From: Micromonospora sp. CCTCC AA 2012012
Lineage (GTDB): Bacteria; Actinomycetota; Actinomycetes; Mycobacteriales; Micromonosporaceae
Assembly (NCBI RefSeq): GCF_040499845.1
Contig: NZ_CP159342.1
Span: 992,001-1,056,000, forward strand
DNA: 64,000 nucleotides
Reading direction: 5' to 3'
A program made the translations under genes and the position numbers. Under the pieces are notes generated by a model. That model had not been told where the DNA came from. It made no database searches and saw nothing but the letters and a program-made list of their open reading frames with translations. Below, piece by piece: positions 1-8,688 of the stretch. Within the stretch, counting starts at the first letter, position 1, and every line of letters starts with the position of its first letter.

Positions 1-164
1 CCTCCTCGTTGCTCAGCCCGATGCCGGAAATGGGAGTCCACCGGCCGAGCGGATCTTCGGACCGATCGGCCGATCCCCTGCCGTACATCGTGGACAATTT
101 AGCGCGACTGCATGAGCTTGTGTCGGAAACCGCTCCGCCCGAGAGGTCCGCAGTGCTCTCTTGA
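1..164 (+). CDS. 3' end of an unidentified gene (partial)
   Basis: An open frame runs from the window edge to a TGA at 162-164 and gives about 53 residues ending in ERSAVLS. The segment LPYIVDNLARLHELV reads as an amphipathic helix. No start is visible and I do not recognise the family. The next gene on this strand begins 123 bases later, so it could be the last gene of an upstream unit. Confidence 0.4.
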   Translation, partial: SSLLSPMPEMGVHRPSGSSDRSADPLPYIVDNLARLHELVSETAPPERSAVLS

Positions 165-286
165 TTAGCTATGTTGGAGGCACGGCTACTATTTTCTACA
201 GTCGGTAGGCGCGGGGATGGATTTCCAGAGCGGGCCGGGAAACAAACGCACTGCCGAGCTCGCCCGAACGGGCAAGGGACGAATGT

Positions 287-1825
287 ATGCCACGAGAGTC
301 TCCCGCACTGCCGGGAAGCGGATTCCTCATCGACCGTCTTTCGGCAGCGCCGCTCTACCAGCAGTTGTATGAGCAGCTTAGGTGGAGTATCGAGGCGGGA
401 CAGCTCGCCCCGGGCACCCGCCTGCCTGCTACCAGGACGCTGGCGAAGGAACTGGGGGTTTCCCGCAACACGGTGCTTGTCGCATATGACCGGCTCCTCG
501 CCGAGGGTTACCTCGACGGTCGGGTGGGATCCGGGACGCGGGTAGCGACGCGGGAGAGCGTTCAGGAGCTGGAGGCGCTGCCGGCTCGACCGGCCGCGCA
601 GACACCCGTGCGGATCACCCGGGCGGCGCGTCGCATGGCCGAGGCTGCCGCCTTCTTCACGCCGGCGCACGATCAGCTGCGCTATCCGGATCGACCGTTC
701 ACTCTCGGAATGCCCGCCCTGGACCTCTTTCCCTCCAAGGTCTGGGGCCAAATCATGTTCAGCAAGTCCCACCAGCTGACGAGCGCCCTGTACACGCACC
801 GCGACCCGGCCGGCTACTGGCCCCTACGGAAGGGCATCGCGGCCATGCTCGGGCTCATGCGGGGTGTGCGCTGCACTCCTGAGCAGGTGATTATCCAGCC
901 GAGTGCGCAGATCGCCGTGCACGTGACGGCGCTGACGTTGTTGGAGCCCGGGGAGAAGGCCCTGGTGGAGGATCCGGGACTGCAGGCGATCCGCGGTGCG
1001 CTGCACGCCGCGGGCGCCGACACATGCCCGGTGCCGGTCGACGGCGAGGGGATGCGCATCGCCGTCGGTCAGGAACGATATCCCGACGCGCGGATGGCGC
1101 TGGTGACGCCTAACAACCAGTTCCCACTGTCTATCCGCATGTCCACTGCGCGTCGTCGCGAGTTGCTGGCATGGGCCAGGGACAACGACGGTTGGATCAT
1201 CGAGGACGACTACGACGGCGAGTTCTGGGCGGACAACCCTGGGCCGCCGCTGCATCAGGCTGACGAGCACGGTCGGGTCATCTACGTCGGCACCTTCAGC
1301 AAGGTGCTGTTTCCAGGCCTGTGCCTGGCCTATCTGGTGGTGCCGCCCGACCTCGTGGACATCGTCACGGTGGTGCAACGGGCGACCGTCAACTCCCTCA
1401 ACATTCTTACCCAGGCCGCGCTCGCCGAGTTCATCGAGGCCAACCATCTCGCCCGGCATGTACGACGCATGAGGGACGTCTATCGGGAACGCGGCAGCAC
1501 TCTGGTCGATGCCCTGCGCACGAAGCTCGACGGTTTTGTCACGATCGACACCGCGCCCCGGGGTACGCACCTCGTTGCGAACCTTGCCAGCGCGGTCGAT
1601 GACCAGCGCTTGGCTCGAATGAGCAGAGAATTGCGGCTGCGGGTGTATCCGCTGTCGTCGTTCGGCGACGAGATCGAAGGCGCGGGGCGGGGTCTCGTCC
1701 TCGGCTACGCTGCCACGCCACCTGAGAAAATCCTTTCCGGTGTGGATCGGTTGGCGACGGTTGTAGAGCAGTTCAACGCCCGTGCGCGCACTAGCGGTCC
1801 AACTGTATTGCGGAAGAGCATATGA
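287..1825 (+). CDS. MocR/PdxR-family transcriptional regulator (GntR HTH + aminotransferase fold)
   Basis: 512 residues. Residues ~20-85 form a GntR winged helix-turn-helix (PLYQQLYEQLRW, GTRLPATRTLA, SRNTVLVAYDRL). Residues ~130-500 are a class I aminotransferase-like domain that keeps the PLP lysine, Lys339 in GTFSKVLFPG, and the EDDYDGEF motif typical of MocR proteins. These are PLP-dependent DNA-binding regulators rather than working transaminases. The gene is the first before the biosynthetic operon and is separated from it by a 182-base gap holding a tandem GGTCCA motif, so it is the likely cluster-specific regulator. The ATG at 287 is chosen because it places the HTH close to the N-terminus. 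The effector is unknown. Confidence 0.88.
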   Translation: MPRESPALPGSGFLIDRLSAAPLYQQLYEQLRWSIEAGQLAPGTRLPATRTLAKELGVSRNTVLVAYDRLLAEGYLDGRVGSGTRVATRESVQELEALPARPAAQTPVRITRAARRMAEAAAFFTPAHDQLRYPDRPFTLGMPALDLFPSKVWGQIMFSKSHQLTSALYTHRDPAGYWPLRKGIAAMLGLMRGVRCTPEQVIIQPSAQIAVHVTALTLLEPGEKALVEDPGLQAIRGALHAAGADTCPVPVDGEGMRIAVGQERYPDARMALVTPNNQFPLSIRMSTARRRELLAWARDNDGWIIEDDYDGEFWADNPGPPLHQADEHGRVIYVGTFSKVLFPGLCLAYLVVPPDLVDIVTVVQRATVNSLNILTQAALAEFIEANHLARHVRRMRDVYRERGSTLVDALRTKLDGFVTIDTAPRGTHLVANLASAVDDQRLARMSRELRLRVYPLSSFGDEIEGAGRGLVLGYAATPPEKILSGVDRLATVVEQFNARARTSGPTVLRKSI

Positions 1826-1838
1826 GGTAGCCCGTCTA

Positions 1839-1852
1839 GGTCCAAAGGTCCA
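1839..1852 (+). promoter_or_regulatory. tandem GGTCCA half-sites, candidate MocR operator
   Basis: GGTCCA occurs twice, at 1839-1844 and 1847-1852, 8 bases apart, between the MocR-type gene and the DAHP synthase gene. On the other strand it reads TGGACC twice, close to the AGTGG-W-CTA type site described for PdxR. MocR proteins usually bind direct repeats in promoters next to their own gene. Assignment is inference. Confidence 0.35.
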
Positions 1853-2007
1853 TGTTCGCCTATTGGCAGGAGCCATTCTTAGTGGCACTTGCCGGATACC
1901 GTACATGGCCCTGTGCCAACCGTGGTGACGCCTATACGTTCCGTACCGGATCGCGGCGCCAGAGAGGCAGCCGCACCGGCCCCGCACAATGTAGGGGGAG
2001 AGACTGT

Positions 2008-3225
2008 ATGACATCGCCACGGCTTCTCGCGCGGCGCTCCGACGCGCCCACCACCGACAGCTGGAGTCCGGCAAGCTGGCGCACGCTGCCCATCGAGCAG
2101 CAGCCACCCTGGCCGGACCGAGACGAACTCGAGGCTGTCGCCGACTATCTGCACGGCCTTCCCGCATTGACCCCCGCCGACGAGATCCTGCGACTACGCG
2201 AGGACCTGGCCAAGGCCAGTGCGGGGCAGGCGTTCCTGCTTCAGGCCGGTGACTGCGCCGAGCCGCTCGGGCTGGCGGCCACCGCGTCCGCGCGGATGAA
2301 GCACACGGTCATTGCGTCGCTCACCGCTCGCCTTGAGCGGGAGCTGCACCGGCCGGCGGTCGGCGTGGGACGCCTCGCCGGCCAGTTCGCCAAACCACGC
2401 TCTGAACCCTTCGAGTCCGTCAACGGGCAGCTGCTCCCCGCCTTCCGTGGCCTGATGGTCAACGAGCCGGACGCCAGCTCACAGGCCCGCCTACCGGACC
2501 CGTACCGACTGCTGTCCTGCTACTACACCGCACGGCAGGTCGTCGCCGAGCTGGCGGCGGCCGGCGGCGGAGTGCGGACCAGCCACGAGGTGCTGATCCT
2601 CGAGTACGAGCAGGCACTGACCCGCTACGACGAGGTCACCGACCAGTGGTTCCTGCGCTCGACTCACCTGCCCTGGGTCGGCGACCGCACCCGCCGCCTG
2701 GACGGCGCTCACCTGCACTTTCTGGCGGGCCTGGCCAATCCGGTGGCGGTCAAGGTCGGCCCCACCGCCACGCCCGAGCAGGTGGTGCAAATGTGCGACC
2801 TGCTTGACCCTCACCGTTTGCCGGGTCGGCTCACCCTGATCAGCCGGATGGGTCACCGCCACGTCACTGACCACCTGCCGCCTCTGGTGCGGGCGGTGGC
2901 CGACGCCGGACATGCGGCCGGGTGGGTGTGCGACGCGATGCACGGCAACACCGTGCGGGGGGCCGGCGGGGTGAAGACGCGCCACCTGGACGCCATCGTG
3001 ACCGAGTTGACCACCTTCGTCGAGGTGTTGCACAGCCACGGCAGGGAGCCGGCCGGCCTGCACCTCGAACTGGCCGCCGACGACGTCACCGAGTGCGTCG
3101 GTGGAGTGAGCGTGGCAGACGAGAGTCACCTCAGCCGCGCCTACCGGTCGCTGTGCGACCCCCGGCTGAACAACGAGCAGGTCGAGATGGTCGTCGACGC
3201 GTTCATCGCCGCGATGCACCGCTGA
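2008..3225 (+). CDS. class II 3-deoxy-7-phosphoheptulonate (DAHP) synthase
   Basis: 405 residues. It catalyses the first step of the shikimate pathway, joining phosphoenolpyruvate and erythrose 4-phosphate. Class II marks visible are the QAGDCAEPL segment (metal-site Cys), GRLAGQFAKPRSEP, RPDPYRLL-like RLPDPYRLL and CDAMHGNTV. The length is that of the secondary-metabolism subgroup (PhzC type) and shorter than the regulated plant and mycobacterial enzymes. The start at 2008 has GGGGGAG upstream; a longer reading from 1852 adds unrelated residues. Lying directly before a chorismate-using enzyme, it probably raises chorismate supply for the pathway and escapes the feedback control of the housekeeping enzyme (inference). 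Confidence 0.92.
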   Translation: MTSPRLLARRSDAPTTDSWSPASWRTLPIEQQPPWPDRDELEAVADYLHGLPALTPADEILRLREDLAKASAGQAFLLQAGDCAEPLGLAATASARMKHTVIASLTARLERELHRPAVGVGRLAGQFAKPRSEPFESVNGQLLPAFRGLMVNEPDASSQARLPDPYRLLSCYYTARQVVAELAAAGGGVRTSHEVLILEYEQALTRYDEVTDQWFLRSTHLPWVGDRTRRLDGAHLHFLAGLANPVAVKVGPTATPEQVVQMCDLLDPHRLPGRLTLISRMGHRHVTDHLPPLVRAVADAGHAAGWVCDAMHGNTVRGAGGVKTRHLDAIVTELTTFVEVLHSHGREPAGLHLELAADDVTECVGGVSVADESHLSRAYRSLCDPRLNNEQVEMVVDAFIAAMHR

Positions 3226-3270
3226 GCATCTTTCCCGCAACTCAGTGACCCGAGCGGAGGAGGCATCCCC

Positions 3271-5346
3271 GTGCGCACCCTGCTGGTCGACAACTACGAC
3301 TCCTACACCTACAACCTGTTCCAGCTCATCGCCGTCGTCAACGGCGCCGAACCGACCGTTGTGCGCCACGATGACCCGTCCGTGGAGACGCTGGACCTGC
3401 GCCAGTTCGACAACGTCGTCATCTCCCCCGGCCCGGGACGCCCCGACCGGGAAAAGGACTTCGGGTTCTCCGCGCGGGTCATCGCGGACTCGCCGGTGCC
3501 CGTGCTGGGCGTCTGTCTCGGACACCAGGGCATCGCCTCCGCGCACGGCGCGGCGGTCCTGTCCGCGCCGGCGCCGCGACACGGCCACCTGACAGCGGTC
3601 ACCCACGACGGGACCGGCATCTTCGCCGGCATCCCGCAGAAGTTCACCGCCGTCCGCTACCACTCGCTGTGTGTCGAGAACCTTCCCCCTGAGCTGATCG
3701 CGACGGCCTGGGCCGAGGACGGGGTGATCATGGGACTGCGGCACGTTAGCCGCCCCATGTGGGGCGTGCAGTTCCACCCCGAGTCAATCTGCACCGAATA
3801 CGGGCAGGGCCTGCTGGCGAACTTCCGCGACCTCACCCTGGCGAACCGAAGCCGGGAGACTGTCCACGCGTCCGCCCCATCCACGACCACTGGGCTCCGG
3901 CTGCACGTGCGCTCCCTGGACTGGGAGACCGACGCGGAGGAGGCCTTCGGTCGGCTTTTCCGCGACTCCTCCCACGCGTTCTGGCTCGACAGCGCCCGGG
4001 TGGAGGAGGGCCTGTCCCGGTTCTCCTATCTCGGTGACGCCTCAGGTCCGCTGTCCGAGATCGTCCGCTACGACGTCGGCGCCGGCGAGGTCGAGGTCAC
4101 CGCGGCGGGCGGGCAGTCGTCGCGGGTGCCGGGGACCGTCTTTTCCTATCTGCGGCAGCGGTTGTCCGAGATGCGCGTTGACTCGGACGCGCTGCCCACT
4201 GACTTCACGTGCGGCTACGTCGGCTACTTCGGATACGAGCTGAAGGGCGACCTCGGCTCGCCCGTCCCGCACCGCGCCGACACCCCCGACGCGTACTGGA
4301 TCTTCGCGGACCGTTTCCTCGCCGTCGACCACCGGGACAAGCAGACCCACCTGGTCGCGCTGTCCGACTGCAGTGAGGCCGCTGACCAGGCCGCGCAGGA
4401 GTGGCTGCGTGCCACCGCCGAGCAGCTGACGTCGATTCCCGAGGCGCGACCGACGGTGGCGCAGATCCCACCGTCGGTCGACGCAGCGGCGCTCACCCCG
4501 TCGCTGGTGCGGAATCAGCAGCAGTACCTGGCCGACATCGACTCCTGCAAGCGGGAGCTGGTGGCCGGTGAGAGCTACGAGATCTGCCTGACCAACTCTC
4601 TGCTGCTGCCCCGGCCCAAGGACGGTTTCGCCTTCTACCGGGCGATGCGCCGGTACAACTCGGCCCCCTATTCGGCCTACCTCCGTTTGGGCGACCTCGA
4701 GGTGGCCTGCTCCTCCCCGGAGCGTTTCCTGCGGCTGACTCCGGACGGGATGGTGGAGACGAAGCCGATCAAGGGGACGGCGCCCCGGCATCCCGATCCG
4801 GAGGTCGACGCGGCCCTCCGCGACGAGCTGACCACCAGCGACAAGACCCGCGCGGAGAACCTCATGATCGTCGACCTGCTCCGCAACGATCTCGGTCGTG
4901 TGTGCGAGGTCGGCACCGTCACGGTGCCCAAGTTGATGCAGACCGAGTCGTACGCGAGCGTTCATCAGCTCGTCTCGACCATCCAGGGCCGGCTGCGGGC
5001 GGGCTCCAGCGCCGTCGACTGCGTCGAGGCGTGTTTCCCCGGTGGTTCCATGACCGGAGCGCCGAAGCTGCGCACGCTGCAGATCATCGACGGGCTGGAG
5101 ACCACCGCCCGGGGCATCTACTCCGGCTCGTTGGGCTTCCTCAGCTGCAACGGCACGGCGGACCTGAACATCGTGATCCGCACCGCGGTGCTGGCTGGTC
5201 AGCAGATGCACGTCGGCGCTGGGGGCGCCATCATCCTCGACTCCGACCCTCAGGGCGAGTTCGACGAGATGCTGTTGAAGGCTGCCGCGCCGCTGCGCGC
5301 ACTGCTCAGCGGGGGCTACCAGGAGGACATCGATGTCTATCAGTGA
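3271..5346 (+). CDS. pabAB: fused aminodeoxychorismate synthase (PabA-PabB type)
   Basis: 691 residues. Residues 1-~190 are a glutamine amidotransferase with nucleophile Cys82 in GVCLGHQG and His169/Glu171 in FHPES. Residues ~215-685 are a chorismate-binding (TrpE/PabB) domain. The motif PIKGTAPR contains Lys501, the residue that marks ADC synthases; anthranilate synthases have PIAGT. The order amidotransferase then synthase is that of actinomycete PabAB proteins (chloramphenicol, candicidin) and opposite to PhzE. Predicted reaction: chorismate plus glutamine to 4-amino-4-deoxychorismate. No ADC lyase (PabC) or PapB/PapC enzymes were seen, so the next step is either housekeeping or unusual. 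The end overlaps the next gene by 14 bases. Confidence 0.93.
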   Translation: MRTLLVDNYDSYTYNLFQLIAVVNGAEPTVVRHDDPSVETLDLRQFDNVVISPGPGRPDREKDFGFSARVIADSPVPVLGVCLGHQGIASAHGAAVLSAPAPRHGHLTAVTHDGTGIFAGIPQKFTAVRYHSLCVENLPPELIATAWAEDGVIMGLRHVSRPMWGVQFHPESICTEYGQGLLANFRDLTLANRSRETVHASAPSTTTGLRLHVRSLDWETDAEEAFGRLFRDSSHAFWLDSARVEEGLSRFSYLGDASGPLSEIVRYDVGAGEVEVTAAGGQSSRVPGTVFSYLRQRLSEMRVDSDALPTDFTCGYVGYFGYELKGDLGSPVPHRADTPDAYWIFADRFLAVDHRDKQTHLVALSDCSEAADQAAQEWLRATAEQLTSIPEARPTVAQIPPSVDAAALTPSLVRNQQQYLADIDSCKRELVAGESYEICLTNSLLLPRPKDGFAFYRAMRRYNSAPYSAYLRLGDLEVACSSPERFLRLTPDGMVETKPIKGTAPRHPDPEVDAALRDELTTSDKTRAENLMIVDLLRNDLGRVCEVGTVTVPKLMQTESYASVHQLVSTIQGRLRAGSSAVDCVEACFPGGSMTGAPKLRTLQIIDGLETTARGIYSGSLGFLSCNGTADLNIVIRTAVLAGQQMHVGAGGAIILDSDPQGEFDEMLLKAAAPLRALLSGGYQEDIDVYQ

Positions 5347-7267
5347 CCCTCTGTCTGTGTGCATCATCGGCATGGGCCCGCGCGGACTGTGTGTCCTCGA
5401 GCGTCTGGTCACCAACGCCGCCGCCACCCCGGACCGTCCTGTGCGCATCGACGTCGTGGACCCGTACCCGCCGGGGGCCGGTCGGGTCTGGCGCGCCGAC
5501 CAGTCCGACCGGCTGCTGATGAACACCGTCGCATCCCAGGTGACCGTCTACACCGACGCCACGGTCGACATGGCCGGCCGGTTGGCGGAGGGCCCCAGCC
5601 TCTACGAGTGGGCCCGCTTCCAGGTGCTGATGGGCGACCTCAAGCAGTTCCCGTCCGATGTGGCCGATGAGTTGCGCGGTGTGGGGCCCGACACCTACTC
5701 CACCCGCCGGCTGTTCGGTCATTACCTCACCTGGGTCTACCGGCGGGTGGTCGCCACGGCGTCGGCGAACGTCACGGTGCGGGCGCACGACACGGTCGCG
5801 GTGGCCGTGTGGGACGAGCCCCACGGCGGGCAGTGCGTCCAGTTGCAGACCGGTGAACGCCTGCCCGGCCTGGACGCGGTGGTGTTGGCGCAGGGCCACT
5901 ACCCGGTCACTCCCACCGTAGAGGAGCAGACGCTGGCGGCCTTCGCCGTCGAACACGGGCTGACGTACATCCTGCCGGCCAACCCGGCGGATGTGGACCT
6001 GACGATGGTGCGCCCCGGCGAGCCGACTGTGCTGCGTGGGCTCGGGTTGTGTTTCTTCGACTACATGGCTCTGCTCACCGAGGGACGCGCCGGTCGCTAC
6101 GTCCGCGGCGATGACGGCGTCCTGACCTACCTGCCGTCCGGTCTGGAGCCGCGCCTGCTGGCCGGGTCCCGTCGGGGGATCCCCTACCGGGCGCGGGGCC
6201 GCAACGAGAAGGGCGCGCACGGGCGTCACGAACCCCGCATCCTCACCGTCGAGCTGGTCAATCAGCTCCGTGGGGCGTCGGGCGCGGCACCGATGGACTT
6301 CATGACCGACCTGTGGCCGCTGATCGCCAAGGAGGTGGAGACCGCCTTCTACGTCGCGACGCTGCGCCGCTCCGACTGCGCCTGCAACGGTCAGCGGTTC
6401 GAGGCGGAGTACCTGGAGGTGCCGTGGGCCGACGACCAGGAGGAGGAGATCCTGCGCCGGCACGGGATCACCGACCGGTGGGACTGGAACTCGGTCTTGA
6501 ACCCGGGGCACGGCGACACCTTCACCGAGACAGCGGCGTTGCAGGAGTGGATGCTGCGCTATCTGCAGACGGACCTGGCCACAGCCGAGGAAGGCAATGT
6601 CAGCGGACCGGTGAAGGCGGCCATGGATGTGCTGCGTGACCTCCGTAACGAGGTGCGCCTGGCGGTCGACCATGGGGGGCTGCGCGGTGACTCGCACCGT
6701 CGGCACCTCGACAGCTGGTACACGCCCATGAACGCTTTCCTCAGCATCGGTCCGCCGGCCCAGCGGGTGGAGCAGATGGCGGCGCTCATGCGCGCCGGTG
6801 TGCTGGAGGTCATCGGCGCGGGCATGCAAGTGTCGCCCCATCCGGAGCGGGCCGCGTTCCTCGTGGAGTCCACGCAGACCCCCGGCGTCCAGCATGTGGT
6901 GACCGCGATGATCGAGGCCAGGTTGCAGGAGGTCGACCTGCGACGCACCGCAGACCCGCTGCTCGGGTGGATGCTGGCACACCGGTCCTGCACCTACCAT
7001 GTGGTGTCGGATCCGGGGTCGCAGCCCCACGTGACCGGTGGAGTGGCGGTCACCGGCCGGCCGTTTCACCCGCTGTCCGCGACGGGAGATCGGCACAGCC
7101 GACGGTTCGTGTTCGGCGTGCCGACGGAGGGCGCCCACTGGGCGACGGCGGCGGGTGCGCGTCCCGGCGTCAACTCGGTGATGTTGGGTGACGCGGACGC
7201 GATCAGCTTGTCCGTGCTTGCCCTGTCCCGGGCGGCGGCGGAGACGACGGAGACGGTGACGACATGA
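5333..7267 (+). CDS. CreE-like FAD-dependent aspartate N-oxygenase (nitrosuccinate-forming)
   Basis: 644 residues. The N-terminus has a Rossmann FAD site (IIGMGPRG, residues 9-16), followed by VVDPYPPGAGRVWR and LLMNTVASQVTVY, features of the FAD/NAD(P)-binding family that contains CreE (cremeomycin) and FzmM (fosfazinomycin). Those enzymes oxidise the amino group of L-aspartate to give nitrosuccinate. The aspartate assignment rests on the family and on the adjoining CreD-like lyase; the general family is broader. The ATG at 5333 lies inside the preceding gene and the end overlaps the lyase start as ATGA, so the two are translationally coupled. A cytoplasmic flavoenzyme needing NAD(P)H and oxygen is expected. 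Confidence 0.82.
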   Translation: MSISDPLSVCIIGMGPRGLCVLERLVTNAAATPDRPVRIDVVDPYPPGAGRVWRADQSDRLLMNTVASQVTVYTDATVDMAGRLAEGPSLYEWARFQVLMGDLKQFPSDVADELRGVGPDTYSTRRLFGHYLTWVYRRVVATASANVTVRAHDTVAVAVWDEPHGGQCVQLQTGERLPGLDAVVLAQGHYPVTPTVEEQTLAAFAVEHGLTYILPANPADVDLTMVRPGEPTVLRGLGLCFFDYMALLTEGRAGRYVRGDDGVLTYLPSGLEPRLLAGSRRGIPYRARGRNEKGAHGRHEPRILTVELVNQLRGASGAAPMDFMTDLWPLIAKEVETAFYVATLRRSDCACNGQRFEAEYLEVPWADDQEEEILRRHGITDRWDWNSVLNPGHGDTFTETAALQEWMLRYLQTDLATAEEGNVSGPVKAAMDVLRDLRNEVRLAVDHGGLRGDSHRRHLDSWYTPMNAFLSIGPPAQRVEQMAALMRAGVLEVIGAGMQVSPHPERAAFLVESTQTPGVQHVVTAMIEARLQEVDLRRTADPLLGWMLAHRSCTYHVVSDPGSQPHVTGGVAVTGRPFHPLSATGDRHSRRFVFGVPTEGAHWATAAGARPGVNSVMLGDADAISLSVLALSRAAAETTETVTT

Positions 7268-8688
7268 TTGGCGGGCACGGTTTCGACCGGGGACTGCTCA
7301 GCCCGAGCAGCGCGGGTCGGGCGATCGAGCACGCCGTCGGCGACGACGCCTTCCTGCAGGCGATGCTCGATGCGGAGGCCGGTCTCGTGCGGGCTCAGGC
7401 CCGGCTGGGGGTGGTGCCGCAGCAGCACGCGGACACCATCACCGCCGTCGCGGACGCCCGCCGACTCGACCTCGACGCCATCGCCCGCCGCGCGACCGAG
7501 ACGGCGAATCCGGTGGTCGCTCTGGTGGCCGCGCTCACCGCGGCGGTCGCCGCGGTGGAGCCGGCCGCCGCCGAGTACGTCCACCGGGGCTCCACCAGCC
7601 AGGACATTCTCGACACGGCCCTGACGATGGTGGCCCAGCGGGCGCTGCACATCATCGACGCGGACCTGGCGGCCACCGCCGATGCGCTCGCCCGGCTCGC
7701 CGACCGGCACCGGGGCACGGCGATGGCGGGGCGAACGTTGACCCAGCATGCCGTGCCCACGACGTTCGGGCTCAAGGCCGCGACATGGCTGTCCGGGGTG
7801 TTGGACGCCCGGCAGAGCATCGCCGTGCTGCTGCGGGACGGGTTGCCGGTGCAGCTGGGTGGCGCCGCCGGCACCCTGGGCGCCTACCTGGAATTCGCGC
7901 GGCTGGCCGGCGACACCGGCGACACGTACGCGGCGAAGCTGATGCACGCCTTTGCCGATGAGCTGTCCCTGGCGGAGCCGCTAGTCCCGTGGCACACCGT
8001 CCGTACGCCGTTGCACGCGGTCGTGAGTGCGCTGAGCCTCACGACCGGTGTCCTGGGCGCTATGGCGGCCGACGTGCAGGTCATGACCAGAACCGAGATC
8101 GGGGAGCTGGCGGAGCCGACCGGGCCGGGGCGTGGGGCTTCCTCCGCGATGCCGCACAAGCGCAATCCGGTGCTGGCCACCCGGATCCGAGCGGCGGCCG
8201 CGCAGGTGCCGATGCTCGCCGCGACAGTCGGGTTGTGTCTCGTCGCGGAGGACGAACGCCCGGGCGGTGCGTGGCACGCCGAATGGCAGCCCTTTCGGGA
8301 GGCGTTACGGTTGACGGGGGGAGCGGCCGACGCGGCGTCGGAGCTGTCCGACGGCCTGACGGTGTTCCCTGACCGGATGCGGCGCAACCTGCACCTGGCC
8401 GGGGATTTCATGACCTCGGAGCGGCTCGCTGTCCGACTGACCCCGCTGCTGGGCAAGATCGAGGCGAAGGACCTGCTATCGACGTTGACCACCCGGGCGC
8501 ACGAGAGCGGGCAGCCGCTGCATGCGCTGGTGGCGGCCGATGACCGGGTCGCGGCGGTCCTCGACCCGTCGGAGGTGACCGCGGCGCTGGATCCGGCCGA
8601 CTATGTGGGTGCCGCCGGTCTGCTGGTGGATCGGGTGCTGCACCGCCACGAAATGTCCGCCGCGTCGCCGCCGGGCCCACGCCAGTGA
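7264..8688 (+). CDS. CreD-like nitrosuccinate lyase (fumarase/aspartase superfamily)
   Basis: 474 residues of the fumarase/aspartase superfamily, PcaB-like branch: conserved HRGSTSQDILDTA near residue 105, TLTQHAVPTTFG near 160, and the flexible catalytic loop GASSAMPHKRNPV with Ser293-Ser294. In cremeomycin, fosfazinomycin and alanosine clusters this branch (CreD, FzmL) eliminates nitrous acid from nitrosuccinate and leaves fumarate. Direct coupling to a CreE-like gene by an ATGA overlap supports that role over 3-carboxymuconate cycloisomerase or adenylosuccinate lyase activity. The downstream gene begins in a GTGA overlap. Confidence 0.85.
   Translation: MIGGHGFDRGLLSPSSAGRAIEHAVGDDAFLQAMLDAEAGLVRAQARLGVVPQQHADTITAVADARRLDLDAIARRATETANPVVALVAALTAAVAAVEPAAAEYVHRGSTSQDILDTALTMVAQRALHIIDADLAATADALARLADRHRGTAMAGRTLTQHAVPTTFGLKAATWLSGVLDARQSIAVLLRDGLPVQLGGAAGTLGAYLEFARLAGDTGDTYAAKLMHAFADELSLAEPLVPWHTVRTPLHAVVSALSLTTGVLGAMAADVQVMTRTEIGELAEPTGPGRGASSAMPHKRNPVLATRIRAAAAQVPMLAATVGLCLVAEDERPGGAWHAEWQPFREALRLTGGAADAASELSDGLTVFPDRMRRNLHLAGDFMTSERLAVRLTPLLGKIEAKDLLSTLTTRAHESGQPLHALVAADDRVAAVLDPSEVTAALDPADYVGAAGLLVDRVLHRHEMSAASPPGPRQ

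Noticed and set aside
824..2167. Long - strand frame over the MocR gene
   Set aside because: Shadow of a well supported + strand gene; no domain visible.
2008..5346. Phenazine-type start (PhzC + PhzE)
   Set aside because: The second protein has the amidotransferase first and a PIKGT motif with Lys501, which fits ADC synthase; no PhzF, PhzG, PhzB or PhzD homologues follow.
5306..7138. Long open frame of ~610 codons on the - strand
   Set aside because: It mirrors the CreE-like gene; composition is Arg/Gly/His-rich shadow sequence with no family.
7264..8688. 3-carboxy-cis,cis-muconate cycloisomerase or adenylosuccinate lyase
   Set aside because: Same superfamily, but no other beta-ketoadipate or purine genes are near and it is coupled to a CreE-like gene.
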